Assembly: GCA_000434115.1 (NCBI GenBank)
Contig: FR894048.1
Location: 13,924 to 29,101 of the forward strand
Reading direction: 5' to 3'
Source: Roseburia sp. CAG:309
GTDB lineage: Bacteria; Bacillota; Clostridia; Lachnospirales; Lachnospiraceae
Length of the DNA: 15,178 nt
Part shown: one piece after another, positions 1-6,670 of the stretch
Position numbering within the stretch: position 1 is the first letter of the stretch
How the letters are laid out: every line of letters starts with the position of its first letter
Notes under the pieces: generated by a model
Told to the model about the DNA's origin: nothing
The model's input: only the letters and a program-made list of their open reading frames with translations
The model's database searches: none
Translations under genes and position numbers: made by a program

Positions 1-1
1 C

Positions 2-1072
2 CTATTTATGGCGATCAAGGATACTCGAAAGGGTGCCAGTTTTCTTACGTGGGAGGAAGAGTTGAAACGCCGCGATGAGGCAGCGATTGAGCGGTGTCAG
101 GAAACGTATAAAAACGAGATCAGTTTTTACATGTTTCTTCAATATGAATTTGACAAACAATGGAAACAATTAAAAAAATACGCCAATGATAAGGGCGTAC
201 AGATCATCGGAGATATTCCGATCTATGTGGCACTTGACAGCGCAGATACGTGGGCGCACCCGGAATTATTCCAGTTTACGGAAGATTTGGAGCCGATCGC
301 GGTAGCCGGCTGTCCGCCGGATGCCTTTTCGGAGACGGGGCAGCTGTGGGGAAATCCGCTATACCGCTGGCAGTACCATGAATCGACAGATTTTCATTGG
401 TGGATTTCGCGTATCCGTAATTGTTTTAAATGGTATGATATGGTGCGCATTGACCATTTCCGCGGATTTGATGAATATTATGCCATCCCGTATGGCGAGG
501 AAACCGCAGTGAACGGTGCCTGGGAGAAAGGGCCGGGAATTCTTCTTTTTGACAAGATCAATGAAGTGCTTGGCGAGCAGCAGATCATCGCGGAAGATCT
601 TGGCTTTTTGACAGACAGTGTCCGAAATCTCTTGGCTGCCACCGGCTACCCTGGAATGAAGGTGCTTCAGTTTGCTTTTGATTCACGAGAGGAAAGCGAT
701 TACATGCCACACAATTACAACTCGAACTGTGTGGTTTATACAGGAACGCACGACAACCAGACAACGTTTGACTGGTGGAAGGAATTGTCAAAAGAGGACC
801 GCAGCGTGGCACTTCGTTATCTGAACCTGCCTTATGGCGGCAGGTTTGTCAGCCGCAAAAAGCTGACATGGCAGCTGATCACACTCGCGCAGCGAAGTGT
901 GGCGAAACTTTGTGTCATTCCGGCACAGGACTACCTCTGTCTGCCTGGCACGGCGCGCATCAACACGCCTTCGACGCTTGGCTACAACTGGCAGTGGCGC
1001 ATGAAGAAAGATGCCTTTGATAAGGAGCTGTGTGAAAAGATCCGCCGGATGACCAAATTGTATGGAAGATGA
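2..1072 (+). CDS. malQ: 4-alpha-glucanotransferase (amylomaltase), 3' part
   Basis: GH77 enzyme that transfers alpha-1,4-glucan segments between maltodextrins in the cytoplasm, part of maltose, starch and glycogen use. The frame is already open at base 2 (Leu-Phe before the first Met at 8), so the true start lies outside the window. About 356 residues are present against roughly 500 in the family, so about the first 140 are missing. Counting from the Met at 8, the family landmarks are IIGDIPIYVALDSADTW (66-82), the loop GCPPDAFSETGQLWGNP (101-117), the nucleophile Asp149 in VRIDHFRGF, the acid/base Glu196 in IIAEDLG and the transition-state Asp249 in TGTHDNQT. All three catalytic residues are intact. 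The C-terminus, with STLGYNWQWRM near 319-329, is complete. A terminator follows 34 bases after the stop. Family assignment is secure; only the 5' end is unseen. Confidence 0.95.
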   Translation, partial: LFMAIKDTRKGASFLTWEEELKRRDEAAIERCQETYKNEISFYMFLQYEFDKQWKQLKKYANDKGVQIIGDIPIYVALDSADTWAHPELFQFTEDLEPIAVAGCPPDAFSETGQLWGNPLYRWQYHESTDFHWWISRIRNCFKWYDMVRIDHFRGFDEYYAIPYGEETAVNGAWEKGPGILLFDKINEVLGEQQIIAEDLGFLTDSVRNLLAATGYPGMKVLQFAFDSREESDYMPHNYNSNCVVYTGTHDNQTTFDWWKELSKEDRSVALRYLNLPYGGRFVSRKKLTWQLITLAQRSVAKLCVIPAQDYLCLPGTARINTPSTLGYNWQWRMKKDAFDKELCEKIRRMTKLYGR

Positions 1073-1105
1073 AGATAGGAAGTGGGGGAGCTTTCTTTGG
1101 AAGTG

Positions 1106-1133
1106 ACGGGGCGCCGCAGGTGCCCCGTTTTTT
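1106..1133 (+). terminator. Rho-independent terminator of malQ
   Basis: A 10-bp GC-rich stem (ACGGGGC/GCCCCGT extended by one G-T and two C-G pairs) closes a GCA loop and is followed by six T residues. It lies 34 bases after the malQ stop. Confidence 0.92.
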
Positions 1134-1207
1134 GCGGCTTGTGTTTTGCGAAAAGGTAACGTAAAAAGGAAAAGTTGCCAAAATGGGGTGTTTTTGAAAT
1201 TTGTATA

Positions 1208-1216
1208 TGCTATACT
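1208..1216 (+). promoter_or_regulatory. Possible extended -10 promoter
   Basis: TGC followed by TATACT forms an extended -10 (TGnTATAnT). The hexamer 17 bases upstream (GTGTTT) is a poor -35, so the call rests on the extended -10 alone. It would drive the degraded reading frame whose possible start codon is at 1306. Confidence 0.4.
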
Positions 1217-1790
1217 AAACGAGTAATGAAAATCAAGATTTCTTATAAGTACATTTCGTACAGAAATTCACACAAACCAAAACTAAATAGAAAGCGGGGA
1301 ATTTGATGGAGAGAAGAATCTACAGAGAATGGAACAATTGGAGAACATCAAGAAAAGGCTTAAAAAGAGATTGCAAGGGACGCAGATTAGGAATGTTGGG
1401 TGTAAAAATATTCGTGGGCATTACCGCTAGTATCCGGATCAGAAGTATGTTGGAAAGCAGAAGAGGACAATGAAACACAGCCACTAATTAGGAATTGTAT
1501 TGCAACAGGCCTTGTGTACTGTCACGAGTCTTTAATGAGTGCAAGTAGTGGTTCTTTTGTCGGTACCAATGTAGCACGGATTGAACAATGCTACGCCGCC
1601 GCAAAAGTACAAGTCAGGTGTGTAAAGAGACGAAAACAGTGAAAGTGTCGCAATGGCCGCTTCCGTCTGCAACGCCAACAGCCACTCCAACAGCGACTCC
1701 GTCTATTACACCGTCGGCAATACCCGTGGTTACTCCTACCGCAATACCAACGGTAACACCAACGACACCAGCGTTACTGCCAACGGCCAC

Positions 1791-1936
1791 AAATGCGACG
1801 GCAGTGCCAACACAAAATGCGACGGCAGCCCCAACACAAAATGCGACGGCAGTGCCAACACAAAATGCGACGGCAGCCCCAACACAAAATGCGACGGCAG
1901 TGCCAACACAAAATGCGACGGCAGTGCCATCACAGC
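1791..1936 (+). repeat. 24-bp tandem repeat, 6 copies
   Basis: Six head-to-tail 24-bp units share the core AAATGCGACGGCAG, with copies starting at 1793, 1817, 1841, 1865, 1889 and 1913. The next bases alternate between TGCC and CCCC in the first five copies, so the translated linker alternates AVPTQNAT and AAPTQNAT. Because 24 is a multiple of three and the unit lacks stops, several frames on both strands stay open across the array, which creates false ORFs. Confidence 0.95.
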
Positions 1937-2136
1937 AGCCAATGGCATCTCCGACACAACAGCGACAGAGGCCCCGGTCATCACAGAAACTCTGGCAAAT
2001 GGAGTGAAAAAGGGAAAAGTTCTCAAAGACAGTCGTGGTTCAACGTTTAAGGTGACCGGTGCAGATGCGGAGAATCCGGAAGTGTGTTATGAGGCGCCGG
2101 CGAAAAAAGCCAAAGGGAAGGTAAAATTTCCAATGA

Positions 2137-2166
2137 TTGACAGACACAATGCGAAAATAGTATACT
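2137..2166 (+). promoter_or_regulatory. Sigma-A-type promoter of the Dabb gene
   Basis: A consensus -35 (TTGACA, 2137-2142), an 18-base spacer and TATACT (2161-2166). It lies 38 bases before the start codon of the Dabb gene and overlaps the end of the degraded upstream reading frame. Confidence 0.75.
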
Positions 2167-2204
2167 GATTATAAGCAAAATTCATATGTAAGGAGAGAGA
2201 AAAT

Positions 2205-2496
2205 ATGATTCGACACATTTTATTTTGGAACTATACAGATGCAGTAAAGGAAAAACAAGGTGAGGAAGAAGCACTTCAGTTTATGCAGGATTCGGTGGCA
2301 ACAATGAACGGAAAGATTGATGGATTGATACAGGCAGAAATTGGAAAAAAATATTGCGGGCGGATACGATCTTGTCTTTTATGCGGAATTTACAGATGAA
2401 GCCGCGTTGAAGGCATTTATGAATCATCCGCTGCATGTGGCACACCGCGAACGCTGTAAAGACATTGTACGATTTTACTATGTCAGAATGGTATAA
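2205..2496 (+). pseudogene. Dabb (stress-responsive A/B barrel) protein, frameshifted
   Basis: Small cytoplasmic alpha/beta-barrel protein of the Dabb family; members usually dimerise and their substrates are mostly unknown. The start ATG follows AAGGAGAG with normal spacing, and the N-terminus MIRHILFWNYTD is characteristic. The opening frame stops at 2399 after 64 residues, but an A7 tract at 2345-2351 marks a frameshift. Read with six A, the protein continues GKNIAGGYDLVFYAEF, then FMNHPLHVAHRERC and ends FYYVRMV at 2496. The restored length is about 96 residues, the usual size of a single-domain Dabb protein. The break is therefore one extra base in a homopolymer: a real recent lesion, slippage, or a sequencing or assembly error. 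The rest of the frame looks undamaged, which favours a recent or artefactual event. Confidence 0.85.
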
Positions 2497-2840
2497 AAAG
2501 AATCATTTGGAGCAAGATGCGACGGACAAATATACGATTCAGCTATTGACACAGGAAAAGGTAATATTTAACCGCAATCAGGAATCAAAGAAAAAGATAG
2601 CATCCTATGTCGTTGACTTAAAGATCCTGAAAGTGGAAAGAAGTTTTGACCGGGAACTGTGTGGCTGTTATTATGATGGCATTTTTTATCACTTTGACAG
2701 TAATAAAAATATATTGGAACTTATCGATCTGGAGACGGGAGAGACGAAAGAAAAGGTGGATTATTCGGCGATATCGGAGGGAATATCGGAGAGCATCCAA
2801 TATCGGAGTTACAATGAGGAAATGAAGGGATTGGATCAAT
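2480..2840 (+). pseudogene. Orphan hypothetical coding fragment
   Basis: I do not recognise the family. The frame continues from 2435 and has an ATG at 2480 without a ribosome binding site, overlapping the end of the Dabb gene. About 120 residues have normal protein character: KKKIASYVVDLKILKVERSF, then CGCYYDGIFYHFDSNKN and LELIDLETGETKEKV. The pattern of alternating strand-like segments with a Gly-Thr/Glu turn resembles the last blades of a beta-propeller-like secreted protein, but this is only an impression. At 2841 the frame runs into the folded element and turns into unrelated sequence. Lack of an own start and an abrupt right end suggest a remnant whose 5' part was deleted and whose 3' end was cut by the element. 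Confidence 0.4.
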
Positions 2841-3009
2841 TCCCCTCACACACATTCGCATTTCCGAACACTTCGTGTTCTTTCTCGCCTTTAAAAAGGC
2901 TAAAAATGCTCATTTTGTGTGGGGGAGCCCTATTAGGGGACCTAACGTGAGAAAACCAATGCATCTTACGTGCAAGCACGACGATTCATTAATTTTCTCA
3001 CATTGGTCC
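2841..3009. repeat. Folded repeat-like element A (two structured domains)
   Basis: About 170 bases are almost fully self-complementary in two domains. Domain 1 (2841-2931): an outer 11-bp stem (TCCCC-T-CACACA with TGTGTGGGGGA, one bulge), an inner GCATTT/AAATGC stem, and two hairpins inside it, GAACAC-TTC-GTGTTC (2866-2880) and GCCTTT-AA-AAAGGC (2887-2900), making a three-way junction. Domain 2 (2937-3009): a long interrupted hairpin, GGACC/GGTCC, then GTGAGAAAA/TTTTCTCAC, then AATGCATC/GATTCATT with one mismatch, tipped by CGTG-CAAG-CACG. There is no T tract, so it is not a simple terminator. It ends about 95 bases before the sigma-factor gene and truncates the fragment before it. It may be a dispersed non-autonomous repeat or a structured RNA; the sequence alone cannot decide. 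Confidence 0.65.
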
Positions 3010-3044
3010 TGAATAGTTACGTATTTGAAATTTTTGGGAACTTT

Positions 3045-3072
3045 TTTACTTCCGGAACTATCATTATATATA
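3045..3072 (+). promoter_or_regulatory. Candidate promoter of first ECF operon
   Basis: TTTACT, a 16-base spacer and TATATA, 32 bases before the start codon. A GGAAC at 3038-3042 and another at 3054-3058 could instead belong to an ECF-type -35, but no good -10 partner is seen. Moderate to low certainty. Confidence 0.4.
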
Positions 3073-3103
3073 GAGGAAGAAAAGAGTACAGAGGGGAAAA
3101 AAT

Positions 3104-3577
3104 ATGGAAACAAAAAAGTTTTGTGAAAATGTACAAAAATACCAGAACGATATGTATGTGATGGCATATGCGGTACTGAAAAATGAAACAGATGCAGAAG
3201 ATGCAGTAAGCAATGCGATATTAAAGGCGTATGAAAATATCGACAATCTTCGCAGTCTGAAGAAAATGCGGGCGTGGCTTTTGGTGATCACGAAAAATGA
3301 AGCCCTGCTGATTAAGCGGAAGCGGTTGTTTCTTCCGGGAGATGAGACGGTAGAATCTTACGCCAAACCTGTCGAGGCACATTACGATGAATTGTGGGAT
3401 GTGCTGGGCCAGATGAAGGAAGAGTATCGTCTTGTTGTGGTACTGTTTTATTATCAGGGATTACCGATAAAAACGATTGCGGAGGTGTTGGAAATGCCGG
3501 AAGGAACGGTGAAATCCAGACTCAGCAGAGGGAAAGAAGAACTACGAAAAGCACTGGAAAGAGGTGACAAGAAATGA
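3104..3577 (+). CDS. ECF RNA polymerase sigma factor (first module)
   Basis: Sigma-70 family factor of the extracytoplasmic-function group, which redirects RNA polymerase after release from its anti-sigma protein. It has 157 residues, a normal ECF size. Region 2 spans about 11-75, with NETDAEDAVSNAILKAYENI as the conserved helix and MRAWLLVITKNEALLIKRKR as the promoter-melting and -10 part. Region 4 spans about 98-150, with the helix-turn-helix PIKTIAEVLEMPEGTVKSRL and SRGKEELRKAL. The ATG at 3104 follows AGAGGGGA. The stop overlaps the next start by four bases (ATGA, 3574-3577), so translation is coupled to the DUF4179 protein, its probable anti-sigma partner. Target genes are not known; the downstream secreted protein is the obvious candidate. 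Confidence 0.93.
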   Translation: METKKFCENVQKYQNDMYVMAYAVLKNETDAEDAVSNAILKAYENIDNLRSLKKMRAWLLVITKNEALLIKRKRLFLPGDETVESYAKPVEAHYDELWDVLGQMKEEYRLVVVLFYYQGLPIKTIAEVLEMPEGTVKSRLSRGKEELRKALERGDKK

Positions 3578-4644
3578 CAGAATTTGACAAAAACATACAA
3601 AAAAGGATAAAAAATATGCCAATTCCGGACAGTTATCATGAAAAAGTAAAAGAGGTACTCGAAAAGATTGAAGAAGGCGAGCCTGTTCCTGTGAAAAAGA
3701 AACGGCATCCGGTAAAGGCGGCAGCGGTTATTCTGGTGTTGATTCTTGCGGGAAGTCTGGCATTTTCGGCGACAAGAGCAAAAGCAGGATTTATGGAGTT
3801 GTTTACGCAAAACCTTCTGTCATTTTTAGGACTGGAGCAGGAGAGTTCCAAAGAACTCGGCATTGAGAGTCAGAAGCAGGAATCGGTCAGCAAGCCGGAT
3901 CTGATGATGGAATTGCAGGAAGTGGTAATGGATACACAGAACATTTACGCGGTAGTGAAGATTACTGCACCGCCGAGTATAGAGTTTACTGAATCCATGT
4001 CATTTGACTATTTTGGATTTTGCGAAGGAACGAATTTTAATGCGTCGGAGGTAGTAGGCGGGGCGCGAAGCTGTGAACTTCTCGAAGTATCCAGAGAAAG
4101 GAAAAATGTGGCGACATTTGTTGTAAATGTGGTGACCGATGAGCAGATTCCGGAAGGAAAAGAGGCCTGTGTTTTCTTTAAAGATCTGATCGCAGATCCG
4201 ACAGAGACGGAGCCAAATGTGCTGATCGAAGGAATGTGGACTCTGAATTTTATGGCAGAGTATACAAAGTCGCAGGATATCACGATTGAGGGAACGAGTG
4301 ATATGTCTTATTCATTTCTGGATACGACCGCGACCGTGAAAAAGATAAAACTTCTGCCTCTCGGAATGACCTTAAAGGCAGATGTGTCAAATGTGCCGAG
4401 AGAGGAGCTGGGAATCAGCGATACGAGACTTACCATCCGTTTAAAGATGGCAGATGGAAGCGAGTTGATCGTGCAGAGTCCGGATCCCGACGCGAAAGAG
4501 ATTACGAGCAGCGGAAGTATGGCAGAGTCGGAAAAAGGAGATCGCACATATCTTAAATACGTGTCACAGTTTGAAAAAGCGGTTGACATTAACCAAATAC
4601 TTGGCGTGTATATCGAAGATCTGTATGTACCGGTGAGAGGATAA
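3574..4644 (+). CDS. DUF4179-type membrane anti-sigma factor (probable)
   Basis: 356-residue single-pass membrane protein. A cytoplasmic N-terminus (1-46, IPDSYHEKVKEVLEKIEE) is followed by a Lys/Arg-rich stop and one transmembrane helix, about 47-67 (VKAAAVILVLILAGSLAFSA). A long extracytoplasmic part follows, with AGFMELFTQNLLSFLGL just outside the membrane. This N-terminal and membrane layout is typical of DUF4179 proteins encoded right behind ECF sigma genes in Clostridia. The family is treated as membrane-bound anti-sigma factors; the cytoplasmic segment would bind sigma and the outer part would sense a signal. There is no H-x3-C-x2-C zinc motif, unlike the protein at 8144. Start overlaps the sigma stop by four bases. 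The role is inferred from context and architecture. Confidence 0.82.
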   Translation: MTEFDKNIQKRIKNMPIPDSYHEKVKEVLEKIEEGEPVPVKKKRHPVKAAAVILVLILAGSLAFSATRAKAGFMELFTQNLLSFLGLEQESSKELGIESQKQESVSKPDLMMELQEVVMDTQNIYAVVKITAPPSIEFTESMSFDYFGFCEGTNFNASEVVGGARSCELLEVSRERKNVATFVVNVVTDEQIPEGKEACVFFKDLIADPTETEPNVLIEGMWTLNFMAEYTKSQDITIEGTSDMSYSFLDTTATVKKIKLLPLGMTLKADVSNVPREELGISDTRLTIRLKMADGSELIVQSPDPDAKEITSSGSMAESEKGDRTYLKYVSQFEKAVDINQILGVYIEDLYVPVRG

Positions 4645-4666
4645 GAAAAAAAGGAGGAAAAATATT

Positions 4667-6115
4667 ATGAAGAGAAAATGGAAACGAACAGCTTTGGTGC
4701 TGGCAGCAGCACTGACGATCACGAGTCTGCCGGCTGCGGCTGACAAAGAGGTAAAAGCAGAGGGGTACGGTGTGAGCAATCCAATCGTTACCGGTACCCT
4801 AAACACATGGGATACTCTGACGTTTGGAAATTATTGGCAAGAAGACACAAATGGAGACGGCGTTGCTGACCGGAATGATGACAAGCAGCCAATCCAATGG
4901 CGGGTTCTTTCGGTAGATGGAAACGATGCGTTTTTGATGGCGGAAAAGACGTTGGACAATCAATGCTACAATGAACATCCGAAATCCAGTACGGGAGGAG
5001 GAAAAGAACTTTGGGCGACCTGGGAAACCTGTACGCTTCGCACCTGGCTCAATGATACGTTTTTAAATGCAGCATTCACCGACGAGGAGAAAAATGCCAT
5101 AGCGGATACAACCGTAGTAACCCCGGGAGAAGATCCATGGAATACGGGAACACTTACCGATGGTGGAAATGATACGGTTGACAAAGTATATTTGTTATCT
5201 CTTGAGGAAATTCGTAACGGCGAATATGGTTTTGACAGCCAGCCGGGATACCGAGGTGAGGGTAGTGACTGCTGGCGTCTGTCTCAGACCATTGCTTCGA
5301 CCAATACTGCCTATGCGACAGCACAGGGAGCCCTGACATTTGAGAAAGAATCGGCAAGAGAGGAGTATCCATCTGAAATACGTGCGATTGGAAATACCAA
5401 TTACTGGTGGCTGCGTTCTCCGGGTATGGATGGTATGTCAGCTGTCACGGTTCTGATTGGAATCGTGTCGATAGCTGGTTCTACGCACAATGATGAACTT
5501 GGCATACGGCCGGTCATTCATTTGGATCTCAGCAAGACATCCCTTTGGACAAAGGGCGAGCCGGTTTCCGCCGAAAATGACGGATACGCATTAGAGGCAG
5601 CGAGCAGTGCTTCGCCATCGCCGTCGGCAGTGCCAAGTGGAACTCCGGCAGCAGAACCAAGCGAGACGCCGGCAGCGACACCAATAGAAACACCGGCAAG
5701 TATCCCATCAGCGACGACGCCGGCGACAAATGCTCCGACTCAGAACCCGGCAGCGAATACAACTCAGGCTCCAGCCACCACAGACAAACCGGTGATTCAG
5801 CCGTCTGATCCGACTTCCGCTCCAACAACAGAAGTGGTAAAAATTGGAAAAACCAAGATCCGGTCTGCGAAAAATGTGAAAGGCAAAAAGATTCAGGTGA
5901 AGTGGAAGAAGGTAAAAGGAGCTTCGTATTATGAAGTGCAGTATGGCATTGGAAAAGATATTTCAAAAGGAAAGACCGCAATGTCAGAGAAAACCATACT
6001 GACCTTAAAGAAACTTCGCAAAAATAAAACATACCGCATACGTGTCCGCGCCTGCGATGCCAAGGGCAAGAAAGGCAAGTGGAGCAGCGTGAAAAAGATA
6101 AAAGTGAGGAAGTAG
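4667..6115 (+). CDS. Secreted DUF6273 protein with fibronectin III domain
   Basis: 482-residue exported protein of unknown function. A signal peptide occupies about 1-26 (Lys/Arg start, LVLAAALTITSLPAAA). Residues about 45-292 match the DUF6273 pattern: QPIQWRVLSVDGNDAFLMAE, TLRTWLND, VYLLSLEEI, WWLRSPG (247-253) and LGIRPVIHLDLS (278-289). This fold is related to formylglycine-generating-enzyme-like and C-type-lectin-like surface domains. A Pro/Thr/Ala/Ser linker (312-391) leads to a C-terminal fibronectin type III domain (393-480; VKWKKVKGASYYEVQY, TYRIRVRA). No LPXTG or second membrane helix is seen, so it is probably secreted or held non-covalently. Start follows AAGGAGG and lies 22 bases after the DUF4179 stop, making it the third gene of the sigma operon. 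The linker resembles that of the decayed gene at 1306-2168. Confidence 0.87.
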   Translation: MKRKWKRTALVLAAALTITSLPAAADKEVKAEGYGVSNPIVTGTLNTWDTLTFGNYWQEDTNGDGVADRNDDKQPIQWRVLSVDGNDAFLMAEKTLDNQCYNEHPKSSTGGGKELWATWETCTLRTWLNDTFLNAAFTDEEKNAIADTTVVTPGEDPWNTGTLTDGGNDTVDKVYLLSLEEIRNGEYGFDSQPGYRGEGSDCWRLSQTIASTNTAYATAQGALTFEKESAREEYPSEIRAIGNTNYWWLRSPGMDGMSAVTVLIGIVSIAGSTHNDELGIRPVIHLDLSKTSLWTKGEPVSAENDGYALEAASSASPSPSAVPSGTPAAEPSETPAATPIETPASIPSATTPATNAPTQNPAANTTQAPATTDKPVIQPSDPTSAPTTEVVKIGKTKIRSAKNVKGKKIQVKWKKVKGASYYEVQYGIGKDISKGKTAMSEKTILTLKKLRKNKTYRIRVRACDAKGKKGKWSSVKKIKVRK

Positions 6116-6140
6116 GAAGAAAAATAATAGAGAGAAATAA

Positions 6141-6177
6141 AAAAGGGAACTGTGAACTGGTTGCAGTTCCCTTTTAT
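6141..6177. terminator. Bidirectional Rho-independent terminator
   Basis: A 12-bp stem (AAAAGGGAACTG with CAGTTCCCTTTT) closes an 11-base loop, with A-rich sequence before and TTTTATT after it. It ends the sigma/DUF4179/DUF6273 operon on the plus strand. Read from the other side it serves the minus-strand hydrolase remnant. Confidence 0.85.
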
Positions 6178-6216
6178 TACGAAACCGAGATTTTTGCTGT
6201 TATTCAGGATTTCCCC

Positions 6217-6471
6217 TCATCTTCGAGTCCGATCTGTTTTTTCGAAATGTTCCATCGGATAATCAAATGTCAGAATGCGGTAATCACTTTCCATTGCCAG
6301 GATGTGATGAAACCAGACGACAGAAAGTCCGGTTCCCCCGACCAGATATACCAGAGTATACTTGCTGCCCGGATTGCCGCACAGAAGATAGTTTGCTTCG
6401 ATTCCATTTACGTTTGTATTTTGAAAAGGATGTGTTTTTTGAAATGCTTCTAATTCGCTTAAAAATGACAT
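6217..6471 (-). pseudogene. Alpha/beta-hydrolase gene, 3'-truncated remnant
   Basis: The 84-residue frame begins MSFLSELEAFQKTHPF and contains LVYLVGGTGLSVVWFHHILA and YRILTFDYP. These correspond to the first strands and oxyanion region of an alpha/beta-hydrolase fold. The frame then ends in an unrelated Arg-rich tail. An intact enzyme would have roughly 230-280 residues, with a GxSxG nucleophile, Asp and His, all absent here. A GGAGG ribosome binding site stands eight bases before the start, so this was a real gene whose 3' two thirds were deleted. The deletion brought it close to the shared terminator at 6141-6177. It lies behind the 25-residue ORF at 6493 and divergent from lysR, which may once have regulated it. 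Confidence 0.7.
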
Positions 6472-6492
6472 ACGTCATACCTCCGATCATAC

Positions 6493-6570
6493 TTATTTCA
6501 ATGTAAAGCGTAGCACGGCAGGCATGGTAAGCGGATGACCGGCGATATATTTACCATAAGCACGTTTCAT
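6493..6570 (-). CDS. 25-residue ORF, small protein or 3' gene remnant
   Basis: Minus-strand ATG at 6570 preceded by GAGGGA at normal distance. The frame encodes 25 residues (beginning MKRAYGKYIAGHP, ending VLRFTLK) and ends 21 bases before the hydrolase remnant. The sequence reads like the C-terminal tail of a longer protein, and the same frame is open upstream (YNETRIIQETREFF before the Met). That stretch also holds the divergent promoters, so an internal deletion that left only the gene's end is possible. I cannot name the family. Confidence 0.4.
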   Translation of the reverse strand: MKRAYGKYIAGHPLTMPAVLRFTLK

Positions 6571-6599
6571 AAAAAATTCCCTCGTTTCCTGAATGATTC

Positions 6600-6628
6600 T
6601 TGTTTCATTGTAGCAGATATGGTATAAT
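6600..6628 (+). promoter_or_regulatory. lysR promoter
   Basis: TTGTTT (6600-6605), 17 bases, then TATAAT (6623-6628), strengthened by TGG directly before the -10 (extended -10). It lies 42 bases before the start codon of the LysR regulator and overlaps the minus-strand promoter, as usual for autoregulated LysR genes. Confidence 0.7.
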
Positions 6629-6635
6629 CTGAAAA
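6607..6635 (-). promoter_or_regulatory. Divergent promoter overlapping lysR promoter
   Basis: On the minus strand TTTTCA (6635-6630), 17 bases, then TACAAT (6612-6607) with TGC in front of it (extended -10). It would transcribe the 25-residue ORF and hydrolase remnant. Its spacer contains the lysR -10, so one bound regulator could control both directions. Confidence 0.5.
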
Positions 6636-6670
6636 ACGAAACTTTATCATGAAATGTATGAGGAAAACAG

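Larger units (their letters stand above)
1306..2168 (+). pseudogene. Degraded secreted/surface protein gene, several frameshifts
   Basis: A start-like ATG at 1306 sits six bases after a GCGGGGA ribosome-binding-like tract and opens a 55-residue frame ending at 1473. Its hydrophobic patch (MLGVKIFVGITA) could be a worn signal peptide. Coding-like sequence then changes frame: 1406-1642 gives a cysteine-containing stretch (SEVCWKAEEDNETQ, then LVYCHES). A third frame, about 1620-1965, gives a Thr/Pro/Ala linker (SATPTATPTATPSITPS, then six PTQNATA-type repeats). A further shift near 1955-1970 leads to ETLANGVKKGKVLKDSRG and STFKVTGADAENPEV. That last part resembles the Lys-rich 'KG..L.DS.G..YKVT' segments of Lachnospiraceae surface proteins. 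No single frame joins these pieces, so I read one decayed gene or several scraps. The last residues before the stop at 2168 come from the next gene's promoter. Upstream parts are much less certain than the linker. Confidence 0.55.

Noticed and set aside
1329..1430. Frame MEQLENIKKRLKKRLQG as a small peptide gene
   Set aside because: Plausible basic peptide, but no ribosome binding site, an early stop, and it overlaps two other coding-like frames in decayed DNA.
1736..2026. Minus-strand and alternative-frame ORFs over the repeat array
   Set aside because: A consequence of a 24-bp repeat lacking stops; no ribosome binding sites.
1653..2168. 171-residue ORF taken as one intact protein
   Set aside because: Its first half is the repeat array read in the wrong frame (CDGSANTK); only the part after about 1965 looks native.
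2841..3009. CRISPR, tRNA or ordinary terminator
   Set aside because: No spaced direct repeats, no cloverleaf or CCA end, and no T tract after the stems.
2910..3167. 85-residue minus-strand ORF
   Set aside because: Runs through the folded element and into the sigma gene antisense; no coding character.
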